NCBI GenBank assembly: GCA_034509925.1
Contig: CM067533.1
Span: forward strand, 4,154,035-4,218,034
Direction of reading: 5' to 3'
DNA: 64,000 nt
Source: Hirudinaria manillensis
Lineage: Eukaryota > Annelida > Clitellata > Hirudinida > Hirudinidae
In this document: positions 1-12,687 of the stretch, in pieces
Numbering within the stretch: position 1 is the first letter of the stretch
How the letters are laid out: each line of letters opens with the position of its first letter
Made by a program: the position numbers and the translations under genes
The notes under the pieces: generated by a model
Seen by the model: only the letters and a program-made list of their open reading frames with translations
What the model was told of the DNA's origin: nothing
The model's database searches: none

Positions 1-2501
1 TACTTATACACTAAATATTGTTATGTAACGTCAGTAACACACTTCTACATTTTGAAATCTAAGAAGCATCTGCCTACAATTGTTCTATTATAACATTTAC
101 GGTTTGGAACATTGATGATCATGCTTTTTACTTCAACGATAATTTTGATGTAAGTTGATAAAGACTGTGTTTCTACCAGAAATAATCAAAGCACACCTTG
201 GGCAGAGATGGCAAGGATATTTTCTATCACCATGGTCTACGCAACGAGTATATTTGAGATGCTTGTCTCTGTAGTATCGGTAGGCAAACACTTTGCCGCA
301 TCTTTGACATTGATGTCCTAATTGATAAAAATATCTGTAAAAGGTCGATTAAAAACCAGATAAATTTTGGAAATCTAACCATTTGGATCGTAATCCTCCG
401 CAAAGTCCTTGCTAAGTTGTGATTCGATACGTTTATCACTTCTAAAGAAGCTTCTGATATCTGTCTCGCATATAAATAATTCTTCTCCTGGAGCTATTAA
501 TTTCGAAGTTTTCACAAAAATGTTGGAGTCACATTGAAGTCTTAGATTTGATCGGGAACAGCTTTCTGTTCTTCTGACGTAAGCGAGCCAAGAAAACGGA
601 CTTGAAAATAATGACATAACAATGGAGCTGCTCAATGATGGTCCGCATCCCAGTTCATTCACCTAAGGTTAATGAATTACAATGCAAAACATCTAAGATA
701 TAACATTTTCTCAAATTTAAACGAAGGAAATGATTGACGTTATTAATAAAGTTCCGAGAAATTTTGTTTTTTATAGGCTTTCCATACCGTACTTAGTTCT
801 GGTCTTGGCTGATCTAACTATAGATCATAACTGATTTCTGATGCATTAGAGAAATTCTTAATTTCTGACAATGAAAATTTATGGCTGGATATGTTGAAGT
901 CTTCTTCACATGTTCCCCTTTTCAATTTTTACCTACCAAAATGGAGCTGGTTCTTGCTTCTAAAATTTTCTGTATTCATTAATTATGCTTACTGATAATT
1001 CCGATAGTAAATAAAATTGTGTATTTGAATATAATTAATGCTCCAATTTCAAAATAACGTCCTAACTAATCATGAAAGCCCTCTTGTGAAACAGTGTAAT
1101 GTCCTACTAAGACATGTGCTTACGCTTGTGTGTCTGTACCATCCATTTTTGTTAATATTTTTTTTTATTTAAAAAAAAATACATTATATTTACTTTATTT
1201 ATTATATATACTATATTTCAATTGAAATGGGCTTAGCTGGAAAGTAATTGCCCACCTTGCTCTAAATCATGTTCAGATGTCAATTGGAAAGAGCATTTGG
1301 GACGAGGCTTGTAGGCTTGTTTGCAAAACTTTAGTCTTTCAATTAATCGATTAGTCAAGATTAATCAATCAACTGTATAGCGCTGGCTTAATGAGGATTT
1401 TTCAAAAAAGAGAAAAAGAACAAATCAATGTTTGTGACAGCTGTTTTAAACTTTTGTTATGATAATCTTTTGCTATTAGGATAATTTTAATTCCGCTAAT
1501 TCACTTATTTGAAATGATTGTAACATTTTTTGTTTAGAACTTTTTGTCGTTAAATTTGATCTGAATACCAATGTATATGAGATAATGAACAAATATGAAT
1601 ATAAATCGTAATTCTCAATATCATACTTTTTAATCAGTATTTGGTAACGTTTCATTCAGTGCATGGTCAATTTAGTACCACCGTCAGCTTCAAATGAACT
1701 CGTGATAATTTTGATAGTTTATTTAAACTAAGGAATGCGAATAAAGCTATTGAAAAACACAGAGGATGCTCAACAAATTAAAAATATATTATGAAATTTG
1801 CTTAATTTTCAATCACATTTTTATATAACCTTCAAGTGGAAAGCAGGGCGTGAAGGCCATAGCAAAAATATATTATCCAGGAGGGAATCAAATGTAGTTT
1901 TTTTTTCAGGAAGATCTAATTTATTTTCGGTATATAGCCTCGACTGAATAACTGACATTGCTTTTAAAGCGAGTTCTGAAAAAGTTGATTTCAAATATTG
2001 AAAGCATTGGATGTGAACATCCCTGTTTAAAGGAACAAACTAATAAGGTATTGAATAAAGAAGATAATAAAGTGATATTTGGTCACGAGGATTGTGATAA
2101 AGAAAATACAAAGTAGATCGTGTCTTAATTTACTTTGGAAGCCTTTGAAAATGCATTGGCCTGATACGACCATCTGCTGGAGTGGTTATTGTGTGCAACC
2201 ACGATAACATTAGTCTGCTGAACATTTACGAAGCCTGTTGAAGTCTATTAATGAAATGAATATTAAAGAACCTGATCATCCATCATCATTAACCGCTCCC
2301 CAATAAGAAATCTAGAATGACGGAACTCAGTTATAATTTATTCCAATGCAATATCATTGTATAACACTTGTTTCGTTCAGGATTCGGGACGAGACTTAAA
2401 AGGCAAAAAGGGGACTCAAAAAGAAACGCCTTTTTATATATTATATAGTAATAACTGTAATTGAACCGTTTATGAATTATTTTAATTAATTGTTAATTAT
2501 G

Positions 2502-2562
2502 ACAACGATGACGATGATGATAGTAATAATAACATTAACAATAACAATATTATTAATAATGC
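2502..2562. repeat. Compound trinucleotide microsatellite
   Basis: A run of imperfect GAC/GAT/AAT/AAC units on the plus strand, ending in an ATT/AAT tract. It lies in non-coding sequence. No coding or regulatory role is visible. Confidence 0.7.
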
Positions 2563-3751
2563 ATAGCGAGCTTATCGGAGGAAGTGCGTCACGAAGTCAG
2601 AGGCTGATAATCCTCCGCTTTGCAAGCGTTAAAATAATTGTTGTTTGATTTCTTTTGACTTTAAAAATTCCACTTTATGTCGCATAGACTATCATAATTT
2701 GGAAAATTATAAGAAATCATTTAAATATTTATTTTTCAGAATATTAAATTTGTAAACATGGTTTAACTTCATGACATTTTTTTATCGAAATAGATTTTAG
2801 ACACATTCCAGTATGACAGACCAGACTAATATTAATAAATTAATATTAATTTCAATAAATTTAAATAAATATTTTTATGAAAATTGTACATCACGGCCGA
2901 ATATCCCGATATAACTACTTTTGAAGAATTATTTTAATCTTTTTATTTTAAATGGTAATCTGAGTTCGATTGATTTAATATTTCAATTTCAATGGTTAGT
3001 TTCAAGTATCTTCGCACGCGTTTGTGCTTCGCGTCTCGTCCGATATTGCATTGATTGCGACATGTAACATGAGTTAGATAAAACTATGAAATAAAAATGC
3101 ATCAATTAAAGATGCATGCATGGGAGGATCGTATCAATATGAAGTGGGGTGAACCAATATTTGTTTAAGAGTTTAACGATGCATCAAATATACATTGAAG
3201 GGAATTTTAAGATGGATTTTTTAAAAATGTAATTGTTATTGTTAAATGCAACTTGAGTGTTGAAGGGAATTGCTTTTATATTTGAATTGTTATTATATTT
3301 GCTCTTATATTGCTCTTATATTTGAATTTATATTCGTAAACTTAACAATAGCAATCCAAACGATAGGTCCTGTGTTTATTTTTTCTTTCATCTGGACATC
3401 TTATCAACTGTTGGTAACTTTCGCTTATAGTTATAGCTTATAGTTATGGTCGAAAACCCAGTACTTCACATATCAATACAATATCTCTTGGCAAACATGT
3501 TGCCATCAAACTGAATCGGAGATTCGTACTAAAACTCCTAGAAGCCCTCAAGCGTTGGTCGATGTGCGGTTATTATCGATCAAAAAATAAATAACAAATT
3601 TAAATAAATTATTTATGCATCTTTAAAAATTGAAACAATAATTTTTAAAATTTTTCACAATTCAAAAAAAATTATTTTAAAATGTCCGTCATGTCAAACA
3701 TTTTAAATTTGCCGAAACTTTAATTTGTATTCAGAGAGAGCTAAAAAAAAA

Positions 3752-3774
3752 TTATATATATATATATATATATT
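3752..3774. repeat. (TA)n microsatellite
   Basis: An uninterrupted TA dinucleotide tract of about eleven units, preceded by a run of A. It lies in non-coding sequence. Confidence 0.85.
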
Positions 3775-5474
3775 TACTTAAATGACAGCTGATTAAAAAG
3801 TAGAACCTGTCAATGAGTGACATATTCGTCTGATAATTTGTCAAAACGAGCTTGATCCTATTTGTAGTGTACTTAACTCGAGTATTAACACTTCCTCATT
3901 ATGCACATCGACCGAATGTTCCTAATATGAAGAGAAGAAAAACAATTTTGGCAACTGAAATATGTCATGGCATCAGTCCCAATCATGATTATTTTAGTTC
4001 AGATTCTGTTAGTTAAAGGTGCCATTATTTTTTAACTAGATTTCTCGTTTAATTTTAAAAATAAAACTATGCATTCAAGATTTTTAATTTTGCACGTTCG
4101 TCCACTTATATTTAAATTGGATTTAGTACTTTTCTCAACGAAGAAATTGGGTTTGACCAATTCTTCAATTATTCTAGCATCAACTTTTAAAAGCTTTCAC
4201 CAAAATTGAATGAAAATTCAATGATCTAGTAGCATAATAATATAAGAATTTAATCTCATTCTTTTCGTTAAATATTTATGCTTCTTAACAATGTCAGAGA
4301 TAATGATTGTTACATACAAACAGCTTGGATAGATACGAAAATTGACTTTCTCTTCCAAATCAATAAGCCAGGGTTTGCAATTAGTCTTTCTTGGCTGAGC
4401 TACTGCTTTAATCTCACTAAATGTGATCTTGGAGGAAAAACCCATTTGGGTCCTCTCCACAAATACTAATTGATAACAAATTAAAAAAAAATAATAATAC
4501 AAAACTATAAATTAAAGTTTGAATCATTTTTAAAATTCAAATAAACTACAGGCCCACTAAAATTCATTTTTGAATAATTACTTGATTTGATGAAAAAACA
4601 ATCACATCTATGAAGTAATGGGAGGGGCGGGGCTTAGTTTCTCCCTCCTACCCCGTGAATGGTTGTTGCCCCCGTATTTAAGCATAAAGGGCGTTGCACT
4701 ATTTCGTTTTCGCAAAACACTGGTGAACATATGAATCATACTAATCATGAAAATCTAAGTTGGTCCGCAGCATCACTGGTCCGGCAGAGGTAAAATCCGA
4801 CGCTTACGTTGAGCCTAGCGCCTTCCCAGATAATTATTACAAAGATGTCCCTTCTTTATTATTTCATTGTATCCTGATTTCAAAGATGCTACTAGTAATC
4901 TTAGAGAACTTGAGCTTTGGCATTTGAAATGGCTCACGTTCTTTCACGAGACAGTAATGGCATGGTTCGATTTGTGTCGTGTCCGCAATCCAACCTGCGC
5001 AGTCAGGGAGCGCGATCAATTAAGAAGTGTTTTCACATCCTATCGAGGTTCGCAAAGTTCTCAAAATAAAAACGTAAAATAGAAAATGTCGTAAATATAT
5101 TAACATTTGCTTTTTTGGTAAAATATGAATTTCGGTTTATGAACATTCACTTATGGCTTCATCTTCATGTTCTTACATGTTTCAAACAAATCATTTAATC
5201 TTTTTTTTTTAAATTTTATGAAGCTAATGAAATATTAGACACTTTCTCCTACAAATCTATAACAAATATCTAACCGTTTTTAAACATTCGGTATATCGAT
5301 TTGCATATCCTGCTAAAACATGAAATAAATTTCTTTTAATTTCGTTACAAGATTATATATTAGTATTCAAATTATAGATTATAAATTTCTTATATGTGAA
5401 GGTACTACGGCAATATATAAAGCTTTTTAGATGCTGAACAATAATTTATGTTTTTTTCTTCTTCAGCATTTAAG

Positions 5475-8225
5475 TTAATAAAAGCTGTTCACAGTAGTCT
5501 GTGGAAGGCTAGCACCGAATGAATTGAATCTGTGAATCACTGTGAGTGGTAGAACGATCAATTTATTTGAAATGTAATGAATGATCAACATTTTTCTAAC
5601 GGTTTTTGTATTACTATTAATGGCCGAATCTGAAGGAGGGGGAGGAATAGATGCCTTTATATTGGAGTCAACTTCCTCATTCTTCAATTTAGCGATATGC
5701 CGATGTTTTAGAGCAATATGCATGTATTCGATTGACCAGTCATTCGCATTCTCCAGGAATGTCTGAAAGCCTGCTGCATTTGTCGCTTCAACCACTACCT
5801 CTAGCACCGTCATGCGAAACAACAAAGTTTTATCCAGCGATTCAATCATTTGTTTAGCTGAGAACATGTTGTATATACATTGACGCAATCTCGTTGCCAA
5901 GTCTGTTACGCATGACTTAATCTTACATCAATAAATATTTTTGCCAAAATGAATATTCAGATGGTGAACGTATTGAGCAGCATGTAGTTGAAGGAAAATA
6001 TTAATTGTTTCATGAAACTTTAAGAAGAGCAATTAAATCGAGATAACTGGTAATAAGAATGATGAACCAAGTTGTATTATAGTGGAAAGTAGTAATGATT
6101 AGGGGCACTGAGTGAGATGAGGATAGGAGAAGCAAATCTTGTAATGCCTTTTGATTAGGGTCAGATTTAACCTTTAAATCGTTTTGACCAATTGGGACAT
6201 TTTGATTTAAACAATTTTGTAAATAGCATTTCTCAGATACAAATTTCTAACAGAGATAACTAAGCTTTCTAAAGCCAAAGCAAATCATTTTAACCGTAAG
6301 CGTAAAGTACACTCTAATATAACATTCACCTTTGCGGGTCCGATTCGTGCTCGAATGTCAGTCAAATTATTTTTTTAAAGTACCAATCTTTTTAACTAAA
6401 TTTTAAAATTCAGCCACTAAATAATTAACGACAAAACTTCACACGAAAATAATTTTCATCCCACTACAATTAAAACTTGAACTGGTCGATGAATAGAAAA
6501 ATAGGGCACTGATACAGGTACAGGCCCTACATGGAGATCACAATTCACAATCCGCACAAAGTGAAGTTGCCCTACAATCTAAAGGCTCAAACGAAAATTT
6601 CAGTAGACTGAAAGAAGATTGATAACATTGGTAAAGAACGTTGGAAGATTGGTAAAATTGGTAAAATTTAATAAAATTACATTGTAACGAATCAGCCACG
6701 ATATAAAAATAAAATGAAATGAAATAAATCAATAAATCATTATTTAAATAAAAAATTGAAATTTGAAATGCTGCAATAACTTTATTTCATTTCCAAATCC
6801 ATCGTTTACCCACGTGTTGTACTCTAACATTGACATTATGAAAGTCAAAACTAAATGAGGTCTAAACGAATAGAATGTCGATATCTCAAAACCTAAAATC
6901 TCAAAAATTCAAATTTGTAATGATCATTAATAATATCATTGAGTCAATAACGATAGACTCGAAACTAATATCTTGGGAAAAAATGATGTAAATTCAAAGT
7001 AATAATTCAAGTAATAATAATCAAGGATTCATTCCATTTCTGATATTTCAGGTGCCACTAACGTTAGAACGCCTTAAGAGGGAACATGGTATGCAAAGAC
7101 GTTAAAGGATTCGAGGAAATTGACTGGTTGCGAGCTTCGTTAAGCGAATCAATCAACACAATCAGCGTGTTTCAAGGTGCAAATTTATCGACGGTCGCCC
7201 CCTTTGTAGAGAAATACCTATTTTTCTTTGTCACGCAATTGAATATTAAAACAAGAAATTCAAAGTTTGGTCAGCTTATTACAGTTAAAAAAATTCCTTC
7301 ACAACCTGATTAATTTCTGAGCTGTGCATTAAATTCCATAAACGCTTTCCAGGCGTAACGTTAAATGTTCACAAGGTGTGAACAAACAATTTCAACGAAT
7401 ATTTTCATCGCGAATGTTTGCTAAGATCTGACGACCTTAGTGCTGGTCCTTTTCAGAGCCCTTATCAAAGAGGAGGCATCGCAATAGTAACTTATTGATC
7501 ATTCAGAGATAACTTTCCGAAATAAGTGAAGTCCACTCACCTCTATGATTTCTAGACTTGAATATAGTAAAACGCCTTTCTGAATGTCTTTATGCATGTT
7601 GAAAACGCCCATGGTGCACCTATTTTGCTCGAACAACTTGCAAACTGAAATACCTTAAAAAGAGAACTTCGTGCTTGCATGTCAATATTTCAATCCAGCT
7701 CAAAGTTATACAAACCATGAGGCAAAGCCAAAGAAGTTATATTCATTTCTTTCACGGATCTCGCCGAAGTTAGATTGCCTTGAAGTAACTTCTCCACTCC
7801 TGGCATAAAAAGCATATTCTTGCGCTAAACTAATGAAGCAATGAGTAAAGATTTTCTAACCGTGAAGAAGTTTCGTGGAATTGTTAATGCTTTCTAAGGG
7901 TGGACATTTTCTAGAACTGTTTTGAGCATTGATAGAATCGATCATCACATGTGCATGGACGAAATTCTCGGCATCATTTTTGTCGTTAGCAAATTGAAAA
8001 TGCTCCTTGTGTATTGAGTTGCTTAGCAATTTCAAAGTGCCGACATCTTCAGTATTTAATAAATAGCTTTGATCGAAACTGGATTGTATTGGCCCGATTG
8101 ATCTATTATCAGTGCTTTTTATAAGATAATCCACATTTCTCTCAGAACGAAGACGATCTTCTAATGACCGATTAATTGAAGTAGCGATCATAGACACCGA
8201 GAAGTCGTTAGTCCTACAGCGATAT
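5475..8225 (-). CDS. Four phase-linked exons of an unrecognised protein gene (3' part)
   Basis: Four minus-strand exons join without breaking the frame: 7861-8225 (acceptor TTTTAG, donor CACG|GTTAGA, ends phase 1), 7716-7824 (ends phase 2), 7541-7619 (donor GAG|GTGAGT, phase 0) and 5475-5921 (acceptor ATGTAAG, TAA stop at 5475-5477). The exon at 7861 needs an upstream exon ending in phase 2, which I did not find, so the 5' end is missing. The first exon is polar and Ser/Asn-rich. The last contains a mixed hydrophobic/charged stretch (VLEVVVEATNAAGFQTF), a Pro-rich turn (SIPPPPSDS) and a basic tail. I do not recognise the family. Every junction keeping the frame open is the main evidence that this is real. 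It could be the 3' part of the same gene as the exons at 16.2-17.6 kb, but no connecting exon was found. Confidence 0.5.
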
Positions 8226-10425
8226 CTAAAATTTATTTAAATTTGTCAAATTAAACGAATAAACTGCGATGACGTTACATCTAAACTAATTATTTTTACT
8301 GCTTTTTATGAATGATTGAGACCGTGGTTTTCGAAGCTTTCTTTGTAAACGAAGGGAACGTGAATCATATCATCAAAACGTGAGGATCTGCGCAGAACAA
8401 ACATCACCTGCAAGATTTCTATTACCTAGGAGCTTAATCGCACTTAATCATTTTTGTGTACTTACAAACGAACTTTTAAACCTCGAGTCAATACCAAATT
8501 GAAATCGGAATTAAATATTCTTTTGAGCTTCTCTTAAATGCAATTCAATTAAAAATTTCAAGGTTTTTAAAACTTAAATAATGTAAATATGTCATCTAAT
8601 AATAACATTTAAATCGACGATTACCTTTGATTATCATCTTCCATATCAACTGATAATTATAATCTTAATTATTATAGTTATTATCTATTAATTTAGATTT
8701 TTTATTAAAACGATGTCTGTTTACATAATTCGATTTTAGTGAACTTGTAGACATTCGTTTGCATTTGCAATTAAATTGCATGATCACTTAAAGGTTCAAT
8801 AGATGGGATGGTTTGAGAGAGTTTATTCATGAATTATTCAACCAATAAGAATTGAGATCCTTTCTGATACGTTCTATTGTGTTGAGAAAAGGTTGTAAGG
8901 CTACGTGTGCAAACCATCCAAAATATTGCTTTAAAAAATCGGCGTAGATTTCTAAAATTCATCGAGCCATCCATTTAATCTTTACTTCAATTTCAGAATT
9001 CATCGTTGTTCCACTAGTCTCATCTAAGCCGGTGAAGTCCTTCCCGTTACAATGATTCGCTGTCGAAGAACAACACATTGAATGAAAAGCGATGCATTAG
9101 AAATAGCCAATAGCCGAATTCTACTTCAGGAGGCGGGCTCATAACTACTCAATCAGCAATGGACCAGATCAATACCAAACATTTTCCAAAAGTGGATGAA
9201 AGTTTTTTAAACAAATCAAGTAAAACGTTTAAAAATTCGAATGGGTATTTGGATCAACCACTTTGGTAACATTTAATTATTTTTGTTTGGTGTTCGATAC
9301 AAATTTCATGTTGATTGTCGGAATTGTAAGAATATCGTTTACTTCCTTCCACATCTGATTGAATATTTTCGTTGCAAGGTGTCACATAGAGTGCATTAAA
9401 TTTATGACATCAATCAATACCGTGTAGTTGATATACTGTTTACGTCATTTAGATTAGAAAATATTTAAGTAACTATTATTAATTTTATTATCACGTACTT
9501 ATAAGGAGTAGGACATTTAATACATGAAATTATATTATATTACATTGTTGAGAATGAGTTGGTTTTTGTTTACCATCAACTTTTCTTAAAAATGTTGGAT
9601 AAAGTGTATTATTTATTATATTAAGTGTATACTAAGTACTATGCTAAGATCAAAGAAAGTGTAAATTGAGTAAGATTAACTTAACTCCACTGAAGTGTCT
9701 TACGAGGGACCATTATTCGCACCTAAAAATGGAGTTTGATTAATTAAAGTCGCTTGACTTTTTGTTTTTAGCTTGCTACCTGATCTGTTCAAGCGAAAAA
9801 AAATTATTGAAATCAGATGCATTTCTTTCAACGAAGTCACTTAAGGGATACCACAAATGAACTACAAAATCAAGCCTCAGAAATTAAATATAATTCGGGC
9901 CCACAACATTGACCAAAATTACGGCGGATATAACAGTCAACATCGTAGTTCGTTTATTAGGTTTTATTTTAATGCAAACAGAACATAACTTGATGTAGTA
10001 CACGAAATGGGGAAGTAAATACACAGACTTTAGTCATTAAATGGAGAGTCGCAACTACTTTAAAATAAACTCCGCATCATTGATTTTCAGTGTGCGTTGC
10101 AATCTTTAGGACGCACTTGACTGCACACGAAGTTCTGAATACCACCTGAGATTGAACAGATGTGCGACTCTGTTACAAATCTACTTAAAAAGGAAAAATC
10201 TATGCATACAAGCTAGATATCGTTTTCTTATTTTAACCGGTGACTCGTCAAAATACCACAAGACACAGTAACAAAAACACCTTATTTTATGAGTCGAATA
10301 CATTAATTGAATCAAGCTCAAACTAAAACATGAATCCAAGTATTATTTTGCTATTTCTTTACTTTATTTTTTAAAGATTAAAGCATCATTATTTTACGAA
10401 AACTTCCGCCAACTAAATCCATTAC
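8226..10425. other. No supported gene
   Basis: AT-rich, with ordinary CpG density. A minus-strand open piece ending at 8407 with acceptor CTTGCAG (starting VMFVLRRSS) could be an exon. None of its possible donors gives the phase needed by the exon at 7861-8225, so I do not join it. Nothing else was recognised. Confidence 0.4.
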
Positions 10426-10710
10426 TTAATTCATTATGAATGGTGGACTTTTGAACATTATACGTGATGTAAAATGTGATGATATGTCAAACATGACTAC
10501 CCGACCATTCATGTGGTTATATGCCTTTTTGAACTTGGAGTATGCTTGCGATAGGACTTTATTTGGAAGAACGCTAAAATGATGATAAAACATGCATGTA
10601 AAATTCCAAAATGTAGGGACTCCCGAAGGTAGGGAAAGAGGGGAATCAATTTTCGGTACAATGTCCACATAGGGGCGTGGAGGGAATTGAGTGGAAGCTA
10701 GTGCTTCCAA
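10426..10710 (-). CDS. Isolated 94-codon open frame, unknown
   Basis: A minus-strand frame opens about ten codons before the TTG at 10710 and closes with TAA at 10426-10428. The peptide is compositionally protein-like, with a Pro-rich start (PPRPYVDIVPKIDSPLSLPS) and aromatic-rich middle. It has no Met near its start, and the only nearby acceptor-like AG (AACTCAG) fits an exon boundary only loosely. I do not recognise a family. It may be a transposon relic, a lone exon or chance. Confidence 0.2.
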   Translation of the reverse strand: MEALASTQFPPRPYVDIVPKIDSPLSLPSGVPTFWNFTCMFYHHFSVLPNKVLSQAYSKFKKAYNHMNGRVVMFDISSHFTSRIMFKSPPFIMN

Positions 10711-11074
10711 ACTGAGTTATTAGTTATGAAAATAATAGCAGAACCTCTTTCGACTCAAAGACATGGGTCAGTGATTTGGGTGAGAACATTGTTTTCCTAC
10801 CTCCTCAGAATGGTTGTGACATCTGATGTTTCTGGTGAAAAAAAAAATAAAACCTATAGGAGAGGTTTTTGCTGAATAAACCACACTTTTTGCCTCTCCA
10901 TTAAATGTGTTTTTTGCTAATTTTTTGTATTTCCAGTTTATTTAAAGATATATTCATTTCAATTAATGCATACTATGAATATTTATCATCAGATCATTGA
11001 ATTATTTAAAAAAAACTTTTAATATCACTATAAAATGTAAGATTAGTTTAAAAATAACCTATCCAAATTTTTCA

Positions 11075-11287
11075 GTAACCGAGTAACCGCTCAAAGCGGA
11101 TATGCAGATCTGTCGATAGACCTGGAAGCGAAAGGATATCGGATAGACCTCTACCACATCGAGGTTGGAGCAAGGAACGGCAGGTCGACTTACGCTTTCC
11201 TGACCAAGATTGGACTGTCAAGCCCCACAAAACGTAAAGAGATTGCTTTTTGTCAGTGGATACCATTCTCGTATCTTTCTAATTAGA
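11075..11287 (+). mobile_element. C-terminal scrap of a retroelement polyprotein
   Basis: On the plus strand one frame reads about 68 codons to a TAG stop. It contains YADLSIDLEAKGYRIDLYH followed by IEVGARNG and LTKIGLSS. The layout 'YxDL...GW/Y...IEVGxRG...L..LG' is one I associate with the C-terminal tail of reverse-transcriptase polyproteins in invertebrate and fish retroelements. That association is from memory of the pattern, not from a search. No reverse transcriptase is left upstream. The piece is more GC- and CpG-rich than its surroundings, which fits a fairly recent insertion. Confidence 0.45.
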
Positions 11288-11777
11288 ATTGTTCTAGTTC
11301 CAATCTAATTAAATTTACCCTCTACCTCTTTTTAATAATATGCAGCAATATGACTAAGTGAAGTAGTGCACATGTCGAAAAATAGCAAAAATTAATGCAC
11401 TTAAAATAACAAAACAATTATTTGGGAACAAATTTTTTAATATTCAAATTGAATCTGAAAACATCAACCAACCCTCCTCATCTAACCATCCATCCATGAG
11501 CCGATTACTGTTGTACTGAAACATTTGGTTTTCACAGTTCCTGCTGCTTTACATCTATGATCTTTTGTAGAACTGCTTTTGGTGGCCTCAAAGAAATGTG
11601 ATGGTGGTAAATCTTCCATTCCTGTTAATATCGTGAACGCTTCTATGAAATCCCCCAAGCTTCTTCTTGTTTCAAGATTTGTGATTCTATAGCTTCTCAG
11701 TCTCACAACTTAATCTTTCCAGACCCTTAATAATCCTTGTTGCTCTTGATTGTGCTTTCTACAAAATTTCAATATAC
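11288..11777. other. No supported gene
   Basis: AT-rich spacer between the retroelement scrap and the first LTR. A 74-codon minus-strand frame at 11482-11706 has no recognisable product. Confidence 0.4.
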
Positions 11778-12076
11778 TGTTGGATCCCTAGATCCAATAA
11801 ATTGAAGAATAATTAAAATTATATTGCCGATTAATTAATTTAATAATTAATTAAATTTAGTGGCAATATAATTTGAGAATTAATTAATTGGTGCTATTCA
11901 GACTCTTTGGTTAGGAACCTTGACAAATGGATTTATCTCGGAAAGCAGAGCGAGAGTTAGAGATACAGCAGATTTCAAGACTTAATCAATTAAGCATCGT
12001 ACATCTTCCAAGCCATCTGAAAACTTTCAATAAACCTGACCTTCTATAATTAGTTTGAGGACCCAGGGTTATTACA
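11778..12076 (+). mobile_element. Solo LTR of a Gypsy-type retrotransposon with ATAC target duplication
   Basis: The 299-bp unit begins TGTTGGATCC and ends GGGTTATTACA, the usual TG...CA of a long terminal repeat. The four bases on each side are ATAC (11774-11777 and 12077-12080), a target-site duplication of the size made by Gypsy-class integrases. It carries an AT-only palindrome (near 11833-11856) and an AATAAA within CAATAAACC near its 3' end. No internal region follows, so it is a solo LTR left by recombination. A related LTR follows at 12210. Confidence 0.85.
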
Positions 12077-12209
12077 ATACTTTAAGTGGGATAGAATGCT
12101 TATTTCAGGTGGGGCCTAATGCCTTAAACAGTTTCAGTTTGACTTATGTATAGAAATTTTTGGATTGGATGCCCTTCCAACTTTATGATCATATAATGAG
12201 CCAACATAT
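12077..12209. other. Spacer between the two LTRs
   Basis: This 133-bp spacer is unlike either LTR. Because the first LTR has its own ATAC duplication, this is host (or older repeat) DNA between two independent insertions and not a deleted internal region. Confidence 0.6.
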
Positions 12210-12474
12210 TGTTGGATCCCTGGATCCAGATAATTAAAGAATGTTTAAAGTTATATTTCTAATTAATTAATTTAATAATTAATTAATGTTCAGGGCACTA
12301 TTCAGAGTCTTTGGTTATGAATCTCGACAAATAGAGTTACCTAGAAAAGCAGAGCGAGAGTAAGAGAAACAGCAGATTCCAAGACAATTCAGCATTGTAC
12401 ATCTTCCAAGCCATCTGAACACTTTCAATAAACCTGACCTTCTATAATTAGTTTGAGGACCCCGGGTTATTACA
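12210..12474 (+). mobile_element. Second LTR of the same family (5' LTR)
   Basis: The 265-bp unit starts TGTTGGATCC and ends GGGTTATTACA. It follows the 11778-12076 LTR along its length, with a shorter AT palindrome and scattered substitutions. It is directly followed by a primer-binding-site-like stretch (TGGTGTCAGG from 12476) and a gag-like open frame, so it is the 5' LTR of a more complete copy. No matching 3' LTR was seen before 20 kb, so this copy is truncated at its 3' side. Confidence 0.8.
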
Positions 12475-12475
12475 T

Positions 12476-12490
12476 TGGTGTCAGGATTGG
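12476..12490 (+). promoter_or_regulatory. Primer-binding-site-like sequence of the LTR element
   Basis: One base after the LTR ends, TGGTGTCAGGATTGG begins with TGG, the complement of a tRNA CCA end. This is the expected position for the minus-strand primer site. Which tRNA would prime was not determined. Confidence 0.55.
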
Positions 12491-12555
12491 GATTTAGAGT
12501 TAAAGGGTGTCCAAGAGTAACTAAGGTAGAGGCTTGATTAGTTGAAAAGTGAAGG

Positions 12556-12687
12556 ATGACGAAGTACTTGGATGAATTGTACGTGCCTCGATTGAGACAA
12601 GAATTGAGAGATCGTGGCCTGGATTGGAAAGGCACGAAAGCTGAGATACGGGAGCGACTTGGGGCATGGCTGACAGAATGGCCATGA
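12556..12687 (+). CDS. gag-start fragment with SAP-like motif
   Basis: The ATG at 12556 opens a 43-codon frame ending in TGA. It reads like a SAP (SAF-A/B, Acinus, PIAS) helix-loop-helix: LYVPRLRQELRDRGLDWKG followed by TKAEIRERL. The pattern is 'L.V..LR.EL..RGL...G.KAE...RL'. Several arthropod LTR retrotransposons start their Gag with such a motif, and the position 80 bp after the LTR fits. The frame ends early at WLTEWP, and coding-like sequence resumes in other frames downstream, so the gene is broken. Confidence 0.65.
   Translation: MTKYLDELYVPRLRQELRDRGLDWKGTKAEIRERLGAWLTEWP

Larger units (their letters stand above)
1..5474. other. AT-rich stretch with no supported gene
   Basis: I find no open frame longer than about 95 codons here and none with convincing splice borders or a recognisable product. 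The stretch is AT-rich with runs of A and T, several simple repeats (listed separately) and CpG at ordinary frequency. A slightly more GC-rich patch near 4620-5090 has short open frames but no family I recognise. It may be intergenic, or an intron of an unseen gene. Confidence 0.5.

Noticed and set aside
1226..1440. Transposase-like helix-turn-helix reading on the plus strand
   Set aside because: Only a few residues (KINQSTV.RWLNED) look suggestive. There are stops, no hinge motif, and no inverted ends.
7086..7316. 76-codon plus-strand open frame starting with ATG, preceded by an acceptor-like TTTCAG
   Set aside because: The frame is closed just before the ATG, no downstream exon fits, and it lies in an intron of the minus-strand exon group. 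No family was recognised.
8300..8407. Possible minus-strand exon starting VMFVLRRSS
   Set aside because: No donor in it gives the phase 2 needed by the next exon (7861-8225), so I could not join it.
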